From Thiothrix sp. (GTDB taxonomy: Bacteria; Pseudomonadota; Gammaproteobacteria; Thiotrichales; Thiotrichaceae): 45,568 nucleotides of DNA. Below the pieces are notes generated by a model. That model was not told the origin of the DNA. It ran no database searches and saw only the letters and a list, made by a program, of their open reading frames with translations. A program made the position numbers and the translations under genes. Shown here piece by piece: positions 1-8,877 of this stretch (its first letter is position 1; each line of letters starts with the position of its first letter). The stretch lies in assembly GCA_020442915.1 (NCBI GenBank), contig JAGRJD010000019.1:1-45568 (forward strand). The letters run 5' to 3'.

Positions 1-802
1 CGGTATAGGTCGCCAGTACGGCACCGGTCGCCGGGTTGACTTCGCGTGGGCGAAAACCCTGCTGGGCCACCAGCAGATTGCCGGCGGCATTGAAGATTAC
101 ATCCTTGTAATTTGCAACCCCGCTACCGGTGCGTTTGAAAATAAAATTAGTGTCCGCATTACCGGTATCAAGATCAAACTTGATGACCTTATAAGTGCCT
201 GCTGCGACGAAAACAGCAGCGTAGGCTGCATTGTCATCACTGGGATGCTGCAATATTTTGAAAACGTTAGTGAAATTTCCCCAGGTCGCGTTATTCATCT
301 TGCTCCGGGTACCATCCGGGGTGATGCGCCAGATACTGTTGATACCGATACCGCCCGTATAATCGGAAAACAAAAAACTGCCATCGCGCAGGGCAGCCAG
401 ATTGCTCATCGAATCCAGCGCTGCATTGTCAGCATAGTCATTGTAACCCGCCGCAGGGCTGAAATCCGGAGCATGAAAAAACATGCCGGGTTTGCCGAGG
501 CCCCGGTAACTGGTAAAATTACCGATAGAGCCAATGACACCTGTCGGTGAAATGGCCATGCTGCTGACACTGCCCCCTCGATAGCCGGCCTGATCCGTTT
601 CGTTCACATTCACCGACGGGACCAATGTCATTGGAGGCGTGATGCTTGCTGCAGCCTGTGTGCTGGAACAAATCATCAAGGCCATTAATGACATGAACTT
701 CAGCCACTGCCACCCGCTGGACAGGTGTTCACGCTTCATGAATCCAAGCAATCGATGGAAAAGACAGCTTTTCCTGGTTGAAAGGTTGGCTAACTGCAAC
801 AT
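1..802 (-). CDS. secreted propeller-like protein, 5' part only
   Basis: This reverse-strand frame stays open from an ATG at 802 to the left edge, so only about 267 N-terminal residues are present. The ATG at 802 has a good Shine-Dalgarno (GAGGTGA, about 4 nt away). A second ATG at 739 would begin directly at a classical signal peptide (KR-rich start, hydrophobic core, cleavage near TQAAA). The mature part is rich in Gly, Asn and Asp and contains strand-turn patterns such as DGSFLFSDYTGGIG, IWRITPDG and NAAGNLLVAQQGFRP, as in NHL or SMP-30-type beta-propellers. I do not recognise the family and propose no substrate. It is probably periplasmic or extracellular. An AT-rich stretch (about 1060-1180) lies upstream and may carry its promoter. 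Confidence 0.6.
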   Translation of the reverse strand, partial: MLQLANLSTRKSCLFHRLLGFMKREHLSSGWQWLKFMSLMALMICSSTQAAASITPPMTLVPSVNVNETDQAGYRGGSVSSMAISPTGVIGSIGNFTSYRGLGKPGMFFHAPDFSPAAGYNDYADNAALDSMSNLAALRDGSFLFSDYTGGIGINSIWRITPDGTRSKMNNATWGNFTNVFKILQHPSDDNAAYAAVFVAAGTYKVIKFDLDTGNADTNFIFKRTGSGVANYKDVIFNAAGNLLVAQQGFRPREVNPATGAVLATYT

Positions 803-1543
803 GGCGTCACCTCGACATTGTTGTTGTTTTTGCAATCCGTGCTGGTGAAGTACTGTACCTCAGCGGCTTACCCGGCCTCATTTGACCGCTGCAAACTGGC
901 AGTACAGCGCCTGCGGACCTGGTCGTCTGATCCGAAAGCATCAGAAAATTGATTGTCCCGAGCCAGGCAGACACCATGGCCGGGCAAAAAGGGTGGTTCT
1001 GAAACATCGTCTCCCTCACTATCTATCATTGGGTGTTGTTGTTTTTTCCGTGACGAATGACAACAAATTATTTAAAAATTTTTATTTTTCAAAATCTTGC
1101 ACATTTTCCAGTAAAACCGGGAGGCTGGCTGGGCTCATACGGACTAAAAGTATCAATATTTTATTTTCAGTAACCTACTATGATCTTGTCCGCATCAACA
1201 CTACCCCGACCAGGCTTTGGGGGGAAAGCGGCCTGTAAGGGCAGCCAAGCCAAAGGTAAATTTATCAAGTTTACTTATATCAGGATTAACAATAATTTTC
1301 AATCGGGTGAAGCAATACCGGAACGTTTTGCTGGAAATCGGCGCTACCACAGACGCAGGCTGCTTGAGGACACCCTCCTGACAAAGCACCCTTGCAACCT
1401 GGATACCATCAAGACCTGTCCTTGCAAATAAAGGAGCCAGGTTCTGGAAGGAACCTGGCCAAAAGACATAAAGGAAGGGCTAGAACCTTTACGTCAACTT
1501 GAGTCCGCAGGGGACTCTAGGGGCTAACAACAAAATAACCTTG
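803..1543. other. gene-poor spacer
   Basis: About 740 nt lie between two leftward genes. Several short open frames occur, but none has a ribosome site, a signal peptide or a recognisable motif. The part at about 1060-1180 is strongly AT-rich and could hold the promoter of the propeller-like gene. Two perfect inverted repeats lie near the right end: 1436-1459, and GAGTCC/GGACTC at 1501-1517. Nothing else is supported. Confidence 0.5.
1436..1459 (-). terminator. possible terminator hairpin after the lipoprotein gene
   Basis: A perfect 9-bp inverted repeat, GCCAGGTTC / GAACCTGGC, has a 6-nt loop. Read leftward it is followed by TCCTTTATTTG, only partly T-rich. It lies about 85 nt past the stop of the leftward lipoprotein gene. 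The stem is certain; its role as a terminator is an inference. Confidence 0.35.
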
Positions 1544-1879
1544 TCAAAGTCCATAAAAATTTTCGATGAATTGTGCTTCCTCCGGTCTCGGTACCTGGGA
1601 CCTGGCCGCCACCTGACGCGTTTGACCCGGTTGCGAATAGGCACTTTGTACAGTGCTTGCCTGAGAAAAGGGAGGGCGTCCGGGAATAGCCAGTGTTCGC
1701 ATAAAGGCAGGGCGGAAACTGACCTTGCTGGGTACCGGCATCTGATAGGCACCATAAGCCTGTTTCTGCCATGCCTGATAGACGTTACTGGTGTTCAGAC
1801 CAGCACAACCGGATAGAAACAGCAATGGCGCTATGACCAGAACCAGCCGTTTCAACGGTCTTTTTGTTCTTGCGTTCAT
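1544..1879 (-). CDS. small outer-envelope lipoprotein, function unknown
   Basis: This 111-residue protein has a lipoprotein signal: a KRPLKR-rich n-region, the hydrophobic core LVLVIAPLLF and the lipobox L-S-G-C (Cys about 25). It should be lipidated and anchored in the envelope. The mature part of about 86 residues is rich in Gln, Ser and Pro, has no recognisable domain and looks mostly extended or disordered. The ATG at 1879 has no strong Shine-Dalgarno, but the complete signal sequence supports this start. The gene stands alone, 129 nt from the end of queG in the same direction, behind an AT-rich spacer that probably holds its promoter. No function can be assigned. Confidence 0.6.
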   Translation of the reverse strand: MNARTKRPLKRLVLVIAPLLFLSGCAGLNTSNVYQAWQKQAYGAYQMPVPSKVSFRPAFMRTLAIPGRPPFSQASTVQSAYSQPGQTRQVAARSQVPRPEEAQFIENFYGL

Positions 1880-2008
1880 GATCGTTCAAATTTGGGTTTG
1901 TGTTTAGGGTAGGATCATGCTCGCAGAAAATTATCATAAGTTCATCTATTGTCTTGATAAATGGATAAATAAAAAGATATATGGATAATTTTTACTGATA
2001 AACGTAAA

Positions 2009-3109
2009 TCAAAGCGGGGTCGACCCAGCCCCGGCAACATGGCGTCTGATAGCCCATTCCAGATGCTCTTTAACCAGTACATCCCCGGTTTCAGCCAGAA
2101 CCTGTCCAAGTACAGCAGCCACTGCCGGGCTCGCGGGCATGTTTCCGGCTGCTACCGCCAGATTACGCTGCCAGCGCTGGTGGCCGATCCTGCGAATGGG
2201 GGAACCCTGCATGCGCTCCAGAAATACGGCCTCACTCCATTGCAGCAACGCCAGCACGTCTGGTGCATCCAGCCCGTGGCGCACGGAAAAATCACCGCTC
2301 TCCACCAACTTCGCAAAACGGTTCCAGGGACAGACCAGCTGACAGTCATCACAGCCATAAATCCGGTTCCCCAGCAGAGGGCGCAGTGCCAGTGGAATAC
2401 TGCCCTGATGTTCAATCGTCAGGTAGGAAATGCAGCGTCTGGCATCCAGCACATAAGGAGCAATGATGGCCGCTGTCGGGCAAATATCAATGCAGGCACT
2501 GCAACTGCCGCAATGGGCATCCACCTCTCCGGTTTCCGGCAATGCCCGGTCCGTATAAATCTCTCCCAGAAAAAACCATGAACCGGCTTCCCGGCTGAGA
2601 ATGTTGGTATGCTTACCCATCCAGCCCAGACCCGCCTTGACAGCCAGTGGTTTTTCCAGCACCGGTGCACTGTCGACAAACACCCGATACCCCAGTTCCC
2701 CCACCTCGGCCTGAATCAGCCGGGCCAGCTGCTCCAGACGCCGACGCATAAGCTTGTGATAATCCCGCCCCAGCGCATAGCGTGAAACATAAGCCAGATC
2801 AGGGCGGTTCAGCACCATCCCGGCATCAGCCGCTTCCGCTGGCAGATAATTCATGCGTACACTGATGACACTCACCGTACCCGCTACCAGCTCGGCAGGG
2901 CGGCTGCGCTTGAAGCCATGGCGCTGCATCCAGTCCATGTCGCCCTGAAAACCCTGGTCCAGCCAGCCCAGCAGATGCTGTTCCGCCACTGACAGATCCA
3001 GCCCGGAAAAACCAACAGCATCAAAACCCAGCTGTTTACCCCAGGCACGGATTTTCGTGATAATGGTGGTATTTTTTGCTGCCTCTGACTCCAAACCGGC
3101 CATGCACAT
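2009..3109 (-). CDS. queG: epoxyqueuosine reductase
   Basis: QueG catalyses the last step of queuosine synthesis, cobalamin-dependent reduction of epoxyqueuosine to queuosine in tRNA. The 366-residue protein has the family's usual length. The catalytic-site segment VDSAPVLEKPLA spans about 146-157. The first ferredoxin-like cluster is C200-x2-C203-x2-C206-x3-C210-P, the second C253-x2-C256-x3-C260-P-W-N, with a further Cys at 226. The C-terminal part is helical, as expected for the HEAT-like end. Start choice is ATG 3109 or ATG 3103; E. coli-type N-termini fit either. GAGAGAG upstream of 3109 may be its ribosome site. The gene is head-to-head with nnrD and their 5' ends overlap, so its promoter must lie inside nnrD. 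Confidence 0.95.
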   Translation of the reverse strand: MCMAGLESEAAKNTTIITKIRAWGKQLGFDAVGFSGLDLSVAEQHLLGWLDQGFQGDMDWMQRHGFKRSRPAELVAGTVSVISVRMNYLPAEAADAGMVLNRPDLAYVSRYALGRDYHKLMRRRLEQLARLIQAEVGELGYRVFVDSAPVLEKPLAVKAGLGWMGKHTNILSREAGSWFFLGEIYTDRALPETGEVDAHCGSCSACIDICPTAAIIAPYVLDARRCISYLTIEHQGSIPLALRPLLGNRIYGCDDCQLVCPWNRFAKLVESGDFSVRHGLDAPDVLALLQWSEAVFLERMQGSPIRRIGHQRWQRNLAVAAGNMPASPAVAAVLGQVLAETGDVLVKEHLEWAIRRHVAGAGSTPL

Positions 3110-4625
3110 GCACTCTCTCGACGACAGGCTGAAAACCCCAGTTTACACGACGGCACAGGTTCGTGAACTGGACCGGCTGATTATCACTGAATATGGCATC
3201 AGCAGCTTTGAGCTGATGAACCGGGCAGCCCGGGCCCTGCTGGCCTGCATCCGGGAACACTGGCCGGACCGGAAACGGCTGCTGCTGTTCTGTGGTGGTG
3301 GTAATAATGGTGGTGATGGCTATCTGCTCGGCAGTCTGGCCCTGCAGGCAGGCTGGAGCGTGCAAGCCATCGCCCTGGCAGCCCCTGAACAACTGTCGAG
3401 TGATGCCCGGCGGGCATTTGAGTCCTTCCGGCAGGAGCCGGGTCAGGTTCTGTCCTGGCAGGCCTATCAATCAATTCCTGATAATCCGGGTACAGATACC
3501 GTGATGGTCGATGCCTTGCTGGGTACAGGCCTGAGCCGTGCTGCAGAAGGCCCGTTTGCGGAAACCATCCGGTACATCAACCGGCATGCCGGTCCTGTAC
3601 TGGCGGTTGATACGCCTTCGGGGCTGAATACCGACACCGGCATTCCTGCCGGGCCGGCAGTCATTGCAGACCGGACGCTGACCTTTATCGGGATGAAATC
3701 CGGCCTGCTGACCGGGCAGGCACGCAACCATACCGGTACTTTGCAGCTTGCTCCCCTGATCACGGATCCGGAACCGTTCAAACGTATCCCAAGTGACAGT
3801 TGGCTGATAGAAAAAGATTATTTAACCATACGGTTGCCGCCCCGCCAACGCACGGCTCATAAAGGCGATTTTGGCCATGCCCTGCTGCTGGGTGGCGTCC
3901 GGGGCATGAGTGGTGCCATCCGGCTGGCTGGTGCAGCGGCTTTACGTACCGGCTGCGGACGGGTAAGTATTGCAACGGATACTGCGCATGCGGACTGGAT
4001 CAACCTGTCCCAACCCGAACTGATGGTGCATGGCATTGATACTGCCGGCAGCCTGCGCCTGCTGCTTGAGGGCAAGACCGTATTGGGTCTCGGTCCCGGA
4101 CTGGGGCAGTCGGACTGGGCACACAGGCTGTTCCGGCTCGTCATCAACAGCCCCCTGCCTCTGGTCGTGGATGCGGATGGCCTCAACCTGCTGGCAAAAG
4201 CACCCATCCGGCGCCCGGACTGGGTTTTGACACCGCATCCGGGTGAGGCCGCCCGGCTGCTGGGCTGGAGCACCGCACAGGTGGAAAATGATCGGGTCAG
4301 AGCCGTGCGCTGTTTGCAGCAAAAACTGGGGGGCATCATCGTGCTCAAGGGAGCGGGCACCCTGATCGGCACACCCACGGAAACCGTCTTCTGTCAAAGG
4401 GGCAACCCCGGCATGGCTTCCGGCGGCATGGGAGATGTGTTGTGCGGTATCATCACGGCCCTGATCGCTCAGGGCCGGACACAAGAAGAAGCCGCCATTC
4501 TGGGTGTCGAACTGCATGCCGGAGCGGCTGACCTTGCGGCCCGACAGGGAGAACGCGGCCTGCTGGCCGGTGATGTGATCGACAATATCCGGACTATGAT
4601 CAATCCACAACCACATCACCGCTGA
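3102..4625 (+). CDS. nnrD: bifunctional NAD(P)HX epimerase / ADP-dependent dehydratase
   Basis: This enzyme repairs hydrated NAD(P)H. The N-terminal YjeF_N half epimerises R/S-NAD(P)HX, and the C-terminal ribokinase-like half dehydrates the S form using ADP. The epimerase motifs are CGGGNNGGDGY (about 64-74) and DALLGTGL. The C-terminal half carries KGDFGHALLLGG, LTPHPGEAARLLG and GNPGMASGGMGDVL, all typical of NnrD. I start at ATG 3102 (ATG 3108 is equally possible). The frame is open from 3057, but the extra residues do not resemble family N-termini. No strong ribosome site is seen. It is followed after 21 nt by tsaE and then the amidase, the usual gammaproteobacterial order. Confidence 0.93.
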   Translation: MHMHSLDDRLKTPVYTTAQVRELDRLIITEYGISSFELMNRAARALLACIREHWPDRKRLLLFCGGGNNGGDGYLLGSLALQAGWSVQAIALAAPEQLSSDARRAFESFRQEPGQVLSWQAYQSIPDNPGTDTVMVDALLGTGLSRAAEGPFAETIRYINRHAGPVLAVDTPSGLNTDTGIPAGPAVIADRTLTFIGMKSGLLTGQARNHTGTLQLAPLITDPEPFKRIPSDSWLIEKDYLTIRLPPRQRTAHKGDFGHALLLGGVRGMSGAIRLAGAAALRTGCGRVSIATDTAHADWINLSQPELMVHGIDTAGSLRLLLEGKTVLGLGPGLGQSDWAHRLFRLVINSPLPLVVDADGLNLLAKAPIRRPDWVLTPHPGEAARLLGWSTAQVENDRVRAVRCLQQKLGGIIVLKGAGTLIGTPTETVFCQRGNPGMASGGMGDVLCGIITALIAQGRTQEEAAILGVELHAGAADLAARQGERGLLAGDVIDNIRTMINPQPHHR

Positions 4626-4646
4626 CCAAACCCAGGCAGAACAGGT

Positions 4647-5060
4647 ATGGAACGGGAATATCAGATAAAAAATGAGCAGGCCATGTTGAACTTTGGCGCA
4701 GCTTTACTCAACAAAGTAAAACACGGTGGCCTGGTGACATTACATGGCGAACTGGGTAGTGGCAAAACCACGCTGGTGCGCGGATTGCTGCAGGCACTGG
4801 GGCATCAGGGCAGGGTCAAAAGCCCGACCTATACCTTGGTGGAACCTTACCGGTTTGGCAGGCTGGCAGTTTATCATTTCGACCTTTACCGCCTGCATGA
4901 CCCGGAAGAGCTGGATGCCATGGGATTCCGGGATTATCTGCACGCTGACAGCCTGTGTCTGGTGGAATGGCCGGAGAAGGCTGGTGATTATCTTCCCGTA
5001 CCACTTGTCCGTCTGCACCTGTCCTATTCAGGCACAGGGCGCAGGATTTTGGAAAAATAA
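4647..5060 (+). CDS. tsaE: tRNA t6A threonylcarbamoyladenosine ATPase subunit
   Basis: TsaE is the P-loop ATPase that works with TsaB and TsaD to form t6A37 in ANN-decoding tRNAs. The 137-residue protein has the Walker A motif GELGSGKTT (34-42), then SPTYTLVEPY (59-68), the family signature HFDLYRL (77-83) and LVEWPEK near the C-terminus. It is a little shorter than the E. coli protein but has no obvious break. It lies 21 nt after nnrD and is probably cotranscribed. A 152-nt AT-rich spacer then separates it from the amidase, which may have its own promoter. Confidence 0.94.
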   Translation: MEREYQIKNEQAMLNFGAALLNKVKHGGLVTLHGELGSGKTTLVRGLLQALGHQGRVKSPTYTLVEPYRFGRLAVYHFDLYRLHDPEELDAMGFRDYLHADSLCLVEWPEKAGDYLPVPLVRLHLSYSGTGRRILEK

Positions 5061-5212
5061 CTATTTTTTATTTTTCAATATTTTACATGATTAACATGAA
5101 AAACGACTTGAAAATTATTTCTGATACGTTAACATCAGGCTAATATCCGGGTCTTGTCGTTGCAGGGCAGCAATCCTCAGGCTGTTCTGACTTGTTGTTA
5201 GGATAAATAACC

Positions 5213-6631
5213 ATGCACAAGCAATCATTGACACGCAGAAGCTTCCTGCTCAAGGTAGGGGGTGCAGTTACGTTGTTCAGCAGCCCGCTGATTATTGAGC
5301 AGACACTGGCTGCCAGTGGTGGTGAATTAACCGGCGCAACCCTGTCAGGCAGCAATAACTACCTCAAATTCGCCATGGCCTTGAAAACGCCTGTCAAGTA
5401 CAAGGTGTTCACGCTTCGGGCTCCGGAACGGGTCGTCATTGACCTGCCGGGTACAGAACTGAAAGGCAAACTCAAACAAGGCTCCCATGATCGCCCCCCC
5501 CTGCAGGGTATCCGTTACGCCCAGCGTCAGGACGGCACCCTGCGTGTTGTACTGGACCTCAGCAGTCCGGTGGCCGTTGATTCATCCATGAGTCCGGATG
5601 GCAAGGGCAACCACATTCTCAGCATCCTGCTCAAATCCAGCCAGCCTGCAGCTGCCTCCCCGCGCCCGGCAGCGGGCCGCTCCGACAATACGGCTCGCAG
5701 ACCGAAAGACTTCATTGTTGTCATTGACCCCGGCCATGGCGGACGGGATCCCGGAGCAGTCGGGGTGAACGGTACCCTGGAAAAAGCCGTGGTGCTGGAA
5801 GTTGGCCGCAAGCTCAAAAACCTGATTGACCGCAAGCCCGGCATGAAGGCCATCCTGACCCGCAGCAACGACAGCTTCGTTCCATTGCGTCAGCGCATTG
5901 ATATTGCCCGCCGCCACAATGCCGACCTGTTTGTATCCGTTCATGCCGATGCCAATCCCAGCTCAAGAGTAAAAGGATCAACCGTTTATATCCTGTCTGA
6001 AAATGGTGCTTCCAGCGAGGCAGCCCGGTTGCTGGCGGAAAGCGAAAACTCCTATGAATTGCGCCTGGGTGATGTCCGCCTGACCGGCAGCGATGCCAAA
6101 GTCGCATCCATCCTGCTGGACCTGAGCCAGTCTGCCACCATGGATCGCAGCTTGGAAGTTGCCAAAAGTACCCTGGCCGAACTGTCCAGAATCAACAACC
6201 CCCTGCGCAAAAAAGTGGAGAGCGCCGGTTTTGTGGTGCTGAAGGCTCCGGATATTCCATCCATGCTGGTGGAAACCGCCTTTATCAGCAATCCGACCGA
6301 AGAGAAACGCCTGCGTACCGCCGATTACCAGCAGCGTCTGGCCGAGGCCATGTTCCGGGGCATACACCGTTACCAGCTCGCCCATTCACAATTTGAAAAC
6401 AACACCATCACACCGGAACCGGCACTGCTGGCCTCAACCGGTACCGATGCCAGTATCGAACCGGCAGCACTGGAAAACGTCAATCAGGATCATGTGGTGC
6501 AGAACGGTGACTCCCTGTCCGTCATCGCTGAACATTACGGTGTCAGTGTTTCCGACCTCAAGCGCGAGAACGCACTGCAATCCAATACCATCCGGACCGG
6601 GCAGAAGCTGAAGATACCGACCAATACCTGA
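5213..6631 (+). CDS. amiC: N-acetylmuramoyl-L-alanine amidase (AMIN, Amidase_3, LysM), Tat-exported
   Basis: This periplasmic amidase removes stem peptides from peptidoglycan during cell separation. The N-terminus has a twin-arginine signal (SLTRRSFLLK, 5-14) followed by a hydrophobic stretch, so export should be by Tat, as for E. coli AmiA and AmiC. An AMIN domain (about 40-140) is followed by a Pro/Ala linker and the Amidase_3 domain (about 167-388). Predicted zinc ligands are H175 (DPGHGG), E190 and H244 (SVHAD), with catalytic E354 (VETAF). A C-terminal LysM module (about 426-468) should bind glycan. Gene order resembles amiB loci, but mutL, miaA and hfq do not follow. The choice between amiB and amiC names is uncertain. 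Confidence 0.92.
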   Translation: MHKQSLTRRSFLLKVGGAVTLFSSPLIIEQTLAASGGELTGATLSGSNNYLKFAMALKTPVKYKVFTLRAPERVVIDLPGTELKGKLKQGSHDRPPLQGIRYAQRQDGTLRVVLDLSSPVAVDSSMSPDGKGNHILSILLKSSQPAAASPRPAAGRSDNTARRPKDFIVVIDPGHGGRDPGAVGVNGTLEKAVVLEVGRKLKNLIDRKPGMKAILTRSNDSFVPLRQRIDIARRHNADLFVSVHADANPSSRVKGSTVYILSENGASSEAARLLAESENSYELRLGDVRLTGSDAKVASILLDLSQSATMDRSLEVAKSTLAELSRINNPLRKKVESAGFVVLKAPDIPSMLVETAFISNPTEEKRLRTADYQQRLAEAMFRGIHRYQLAHSQFENNTITPEPALLASTGTDASIEPAALENVNQDHVVQNGDSLSVIAEHYGVSVSDLKRENALQSNTIRTGQKLKIPTNT

Positions 6632-6686
6632 TACCCTGGCTGACAAACAGACTCCCGGCTGGCCAGATAGCTGTTGCCTGGCGCTT

Positions 6687-7865
6687 TTACCCACCTGATT
6701 TCCGACCGGTACTTCCCCCAGAAAGTGTCTCCAGCATATTGTCCCGATAAGGCAGGTGCTGTTGCATGGACTGCATATACGCTTCCACCCCCTGACACTC
6801 ACGCAGACTGTATTGTCGTATCGGCTCACGAAAAGCATCATCAGCCACCCAATGACTGGAACGGGTCAGGGTCGGCACAAAACCACGCGCCAGTTTGTGC
6901 TCACCCTGCGCGCCCGGCTCAAAAACCTGCAGCCCCCGATGGATGCAATGCTCAATGCCCTGATAATAACAGGCTTCAAAGTGCAGGCTGTCAAAATACT
7001 CGGTACAGCCCCAGTGGCGTCCATACAGACGCGTAGCACTACTGAACATCAGGGCACCGGCAATGCACTCCCCGTCCTGATCAACCATGACCAGCAGCAC
7101 CTGCTCCGGCAGTTTTTCCGCCACCTCCCGGAAAAACCCCTCATTCAGGGTTGGAAAACCCCACTTGCTCTCAAACGTATGGCGATAAAAAAAGGCAAAC
7201 CGGCTCCAGTCTGCCGGACTGGCTGTATGCCCGTCCAGACAGCGTACCTGTACACCCGCATCCTGTACCTTGCGTCGTTCCTGCCGAATATTCTTGCGCT
7301 TTTTAGTCACCAGCCGGGCCAGAAAATCCTCAAAACAGCTATAGCCCAGATTAGGCCAGTGAAACTGGCAGTCATGACGCATGATCAGGTGCTGCTGCTC
7401 CATGAAGTCCTGTTCCTGTGCCAGGGGAAACAGGCAGTGAAAACTGCCGGCCTCTAGTTCCCGGGTCAGCTGCAGCGCCGCCCCCAGCAACAATGGATAA
7501 ATTTCCGGCTCACGTCCGGGCTGCACCAGCAGGCGCTGACCACCCGCCGGCGTATAAGGTATGGCGGAAACCAGCTTGGGAAAGTAGTTCAGTCCGTGGC
7601 GCTTGTAGGCATCGGCCCAGGCATGATCAAACACAAACTCCCCATAGGAGTTGTATTTCTCATACAAAGGCATGGCACCGACCAGATGGCCCTGATCCCG
7701 GACCAGCAGGTGGCGCGGCAACCAGCCAAAGGCCTCCCCCACACAGCCATGATGCTCCAGCGCTGCCAGAAACTCATGGCGCACAAACGGATTATTGTCC
7801 CGCACCAATGCATTCCACTGCCCGGCAGCGACCTGATCCAGGCTGGCAAGCACCTCAACCTGCAT
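6687..7865 (-). CDS. FemAB-like GNAT-fold N-acyltransferase (COG3146 type)
   Basis: The protein of about 392 residues matches the pattern of the COG3146/FemAB_like family of predicted acyltransferases. Characteristic segments are the N-terminal NPFVRHEFLAALE, the mid-region KKRKNIRQERRKV, then FYRHTFESKWGFPTLN, and the C-terminal FEPGAQGEHKLARGFVPTLT with TRSSHW. The substrate is unknown; relatives are listed as peptidoglycan-related or amino-acyl transferases by fold only. The 3' end faces the amidase gene. The start is ATG 7865, or GTG 7871 two codons earlier; the aminotransferase stop lies only a few nt upstream, so the two genes are surely cotranscribed. Confidence 0.85.
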   Translation of the reverse strand: MQVEVLASLDQVAAGQWNALVRDNNPFVRHEFLAALEHHGCVGEAFGWLPRHLLVRDQGHLVGAMPLYEKYNSYGEFVFDHAWADAYKRHGLNYFPKLVSAIPYTPAGGQRLLVQPGREPEIYPLLLGAALQLTRELEAGSFHCLFPLAQEQDFMEQQHLIMRHDCQFHWPNLGYSCFEDFLARLVTKKRKNIRQERRKVQDAGVQVRCLDGHTASPADWSRFAFFYRHTFESKWGFPTLNEGFFREVAEKLPEQVLLVMVDQDGECIAGALMFSSATRLYGRHWGCTEYFDSLHFEACYYQGIEHCIHRGLQVFEPGAQGEHKLARGFVPTLTRSSHWVADDAFREPIRQYSLRECQGVEAYMQSMQQHLPYRDNMLETLSGGSTGRKSGG

Positions 7866-7873
7866 GCCCACAC

Positions 7874-8746
7874 TCAGCCACGCACCGACGCCAGTGCCAT
7901 ATCGATATAAAGCTTGCGCAGTTTGCGGGTCAGTTCACCTGGCCGGCCATCCCCAATGACCTGTCCGTCAATGCGGACAACAGGGAGCGCGAACGTGGTA
8001 GCACTGGTGATGAAAGCCTCCCGGGCGGCACAGGCTTCTTCCAGCGTAAAAGGACGCTCCTCCACCCGCAGGTCATTTTCCGTCGCCAGACGCAAAACCG
8101 ATGCACGGGTAATGCCGTGCAGGATGGCGTGGCTCAACTGCCGGGTCACAATCACGTTATCGTCGGTGACGATATAGGCATTATTGGAACTGCCTTCCGT
8201 GACAAAACCCGCTTCCACCAGCCAGGCGTCATCGGCACCGGCCTTGGCTGCCGCCTGCTTGGCCATGGAAGGTGCCAGCAGGCCCACGGTCTTGATGTCG
8301 CGCCGCTTCCAGCGAATGTCAGCAACCGAAATCACACTCATGCCCCGCTCAGCCAGCGGATTTTCCAGCAGTTTCTTGGCCTGGGTGAACATCACCAGTG
8401 TGGACCTGGTATCCCCGGGATAGGCAAAATCCCGGTCTGCCACACCACGGGTCACCTGCAGGTATAATGCACCTTCCTTGAGGTTATTGCGCCGGAGCAG
8501 TTCCTGCTGGGCAGCCACCAGTTCCGCCACCGCAAGCGGCATGGCCATCTCCAGCGCCTCCAGGGAGCGCTGCAGGCGCCTGATATGGGCATCATTTTCA
8601 ACCATCCGGCCTTCCAGTACCGAAGACACCTCATAAACGCCATCGGCAAATAAAAAACCCCGGTCAAATACCGACACCATGGCCTCAGCCGCCGGCAGGT
8701 ACTGCCCGTTGACATAAACAATGCGTGTATCGTTGGTGAGTAGCAT
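7874..8746 (-). CDS. dat: D-amino-acid (D-alanine) aminotransferase, PLP fold type IV
   Basis: This class IV aminotransferase of 290 residues most likely interconverts D-alanine and D-glutamate with their keto acids, supplying peptidoglycan precursors. Predicted PLP lysine is K152 in DIKTVGLLAPSMAKQ. Other family segments are YVNGQYLP, VFDRGFLFADGVYEV (26-40), QVTRG with ADRDFAYP (97-110), and TEGSSNNAYIV (183-193). The ILLPN-type segment reads LLAPS here. Branched-chain aminotransferase or aminodeoxychorismate lyase is less likely given the QVTRG..R pattern. The start at 8746 has a GAGGAG ribosome site. The gene is divergent from glnE across a 131-nt spacer and is coupled to the acyltransferase. 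Confidence 0.88.
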   Translation of the reverse strand: MLLTNDTRIVYVNGQYLPAAEAMVSVFDRGFLFADGVYEVSSVLEGRMVENDAHIRRLQRSLEALEMAMPLAVAELVAAQQELLRRNNLKEGALYLQVTRGVADRDFAYPGDTRSTLVMFTQAKKLLENPLAERGMSVISVADIRWKRRDIKTVGLLAPSMAKQAAAKAGADDAWLVEAGFVTEGSSNNAYIVTDDNVIVTRQLSHAILHGITRASVLRLATENDLRVEERPFTLEEACAAREAFITSATTFALPVVRIDGQVIGDGRPGELTRKLRKLYIDMALASVRG

Positions 8747-8845
8747 GTTATTTTCTCCTCGGTGCTGTCAGTGGCCGTACCCAGGTTCACATGAGTACTG
8801 CATGGTAATAGCTGCCATACAATGCATGGGCCGTTTTGTTGCCGT

Positions 8846-8851
8846 TATAAT
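8846..8851 (+). promoter_or_regulatory. glnE -10 element
   Basis: A perfect TATAAT lies 26 nt upstream of the glnE start, just before its GGAGG ribosome site. The matching -35 position (8823-8828) reads TGCATG, a poor fit, so an activator or alternative spacing may be involved. Confidence 0.4.
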
Positions 8852-8877
8852 TACTGAAAAGCCGTGGAGGAACAAGC

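Noticed and set aside
882..1431. short rightward frames in the left spacer
   Set aside because: No ribosome sites, motifs or signal peptides; composition looks non-coding.
7418..8467. 349-codon rightward open frame
   Set aside because: It lies antisense to the acyltransferase and aminotransferase genes, which have clear motifs and ribosome sites. Its product is low-complexity Pro/His/Arg without any motif.
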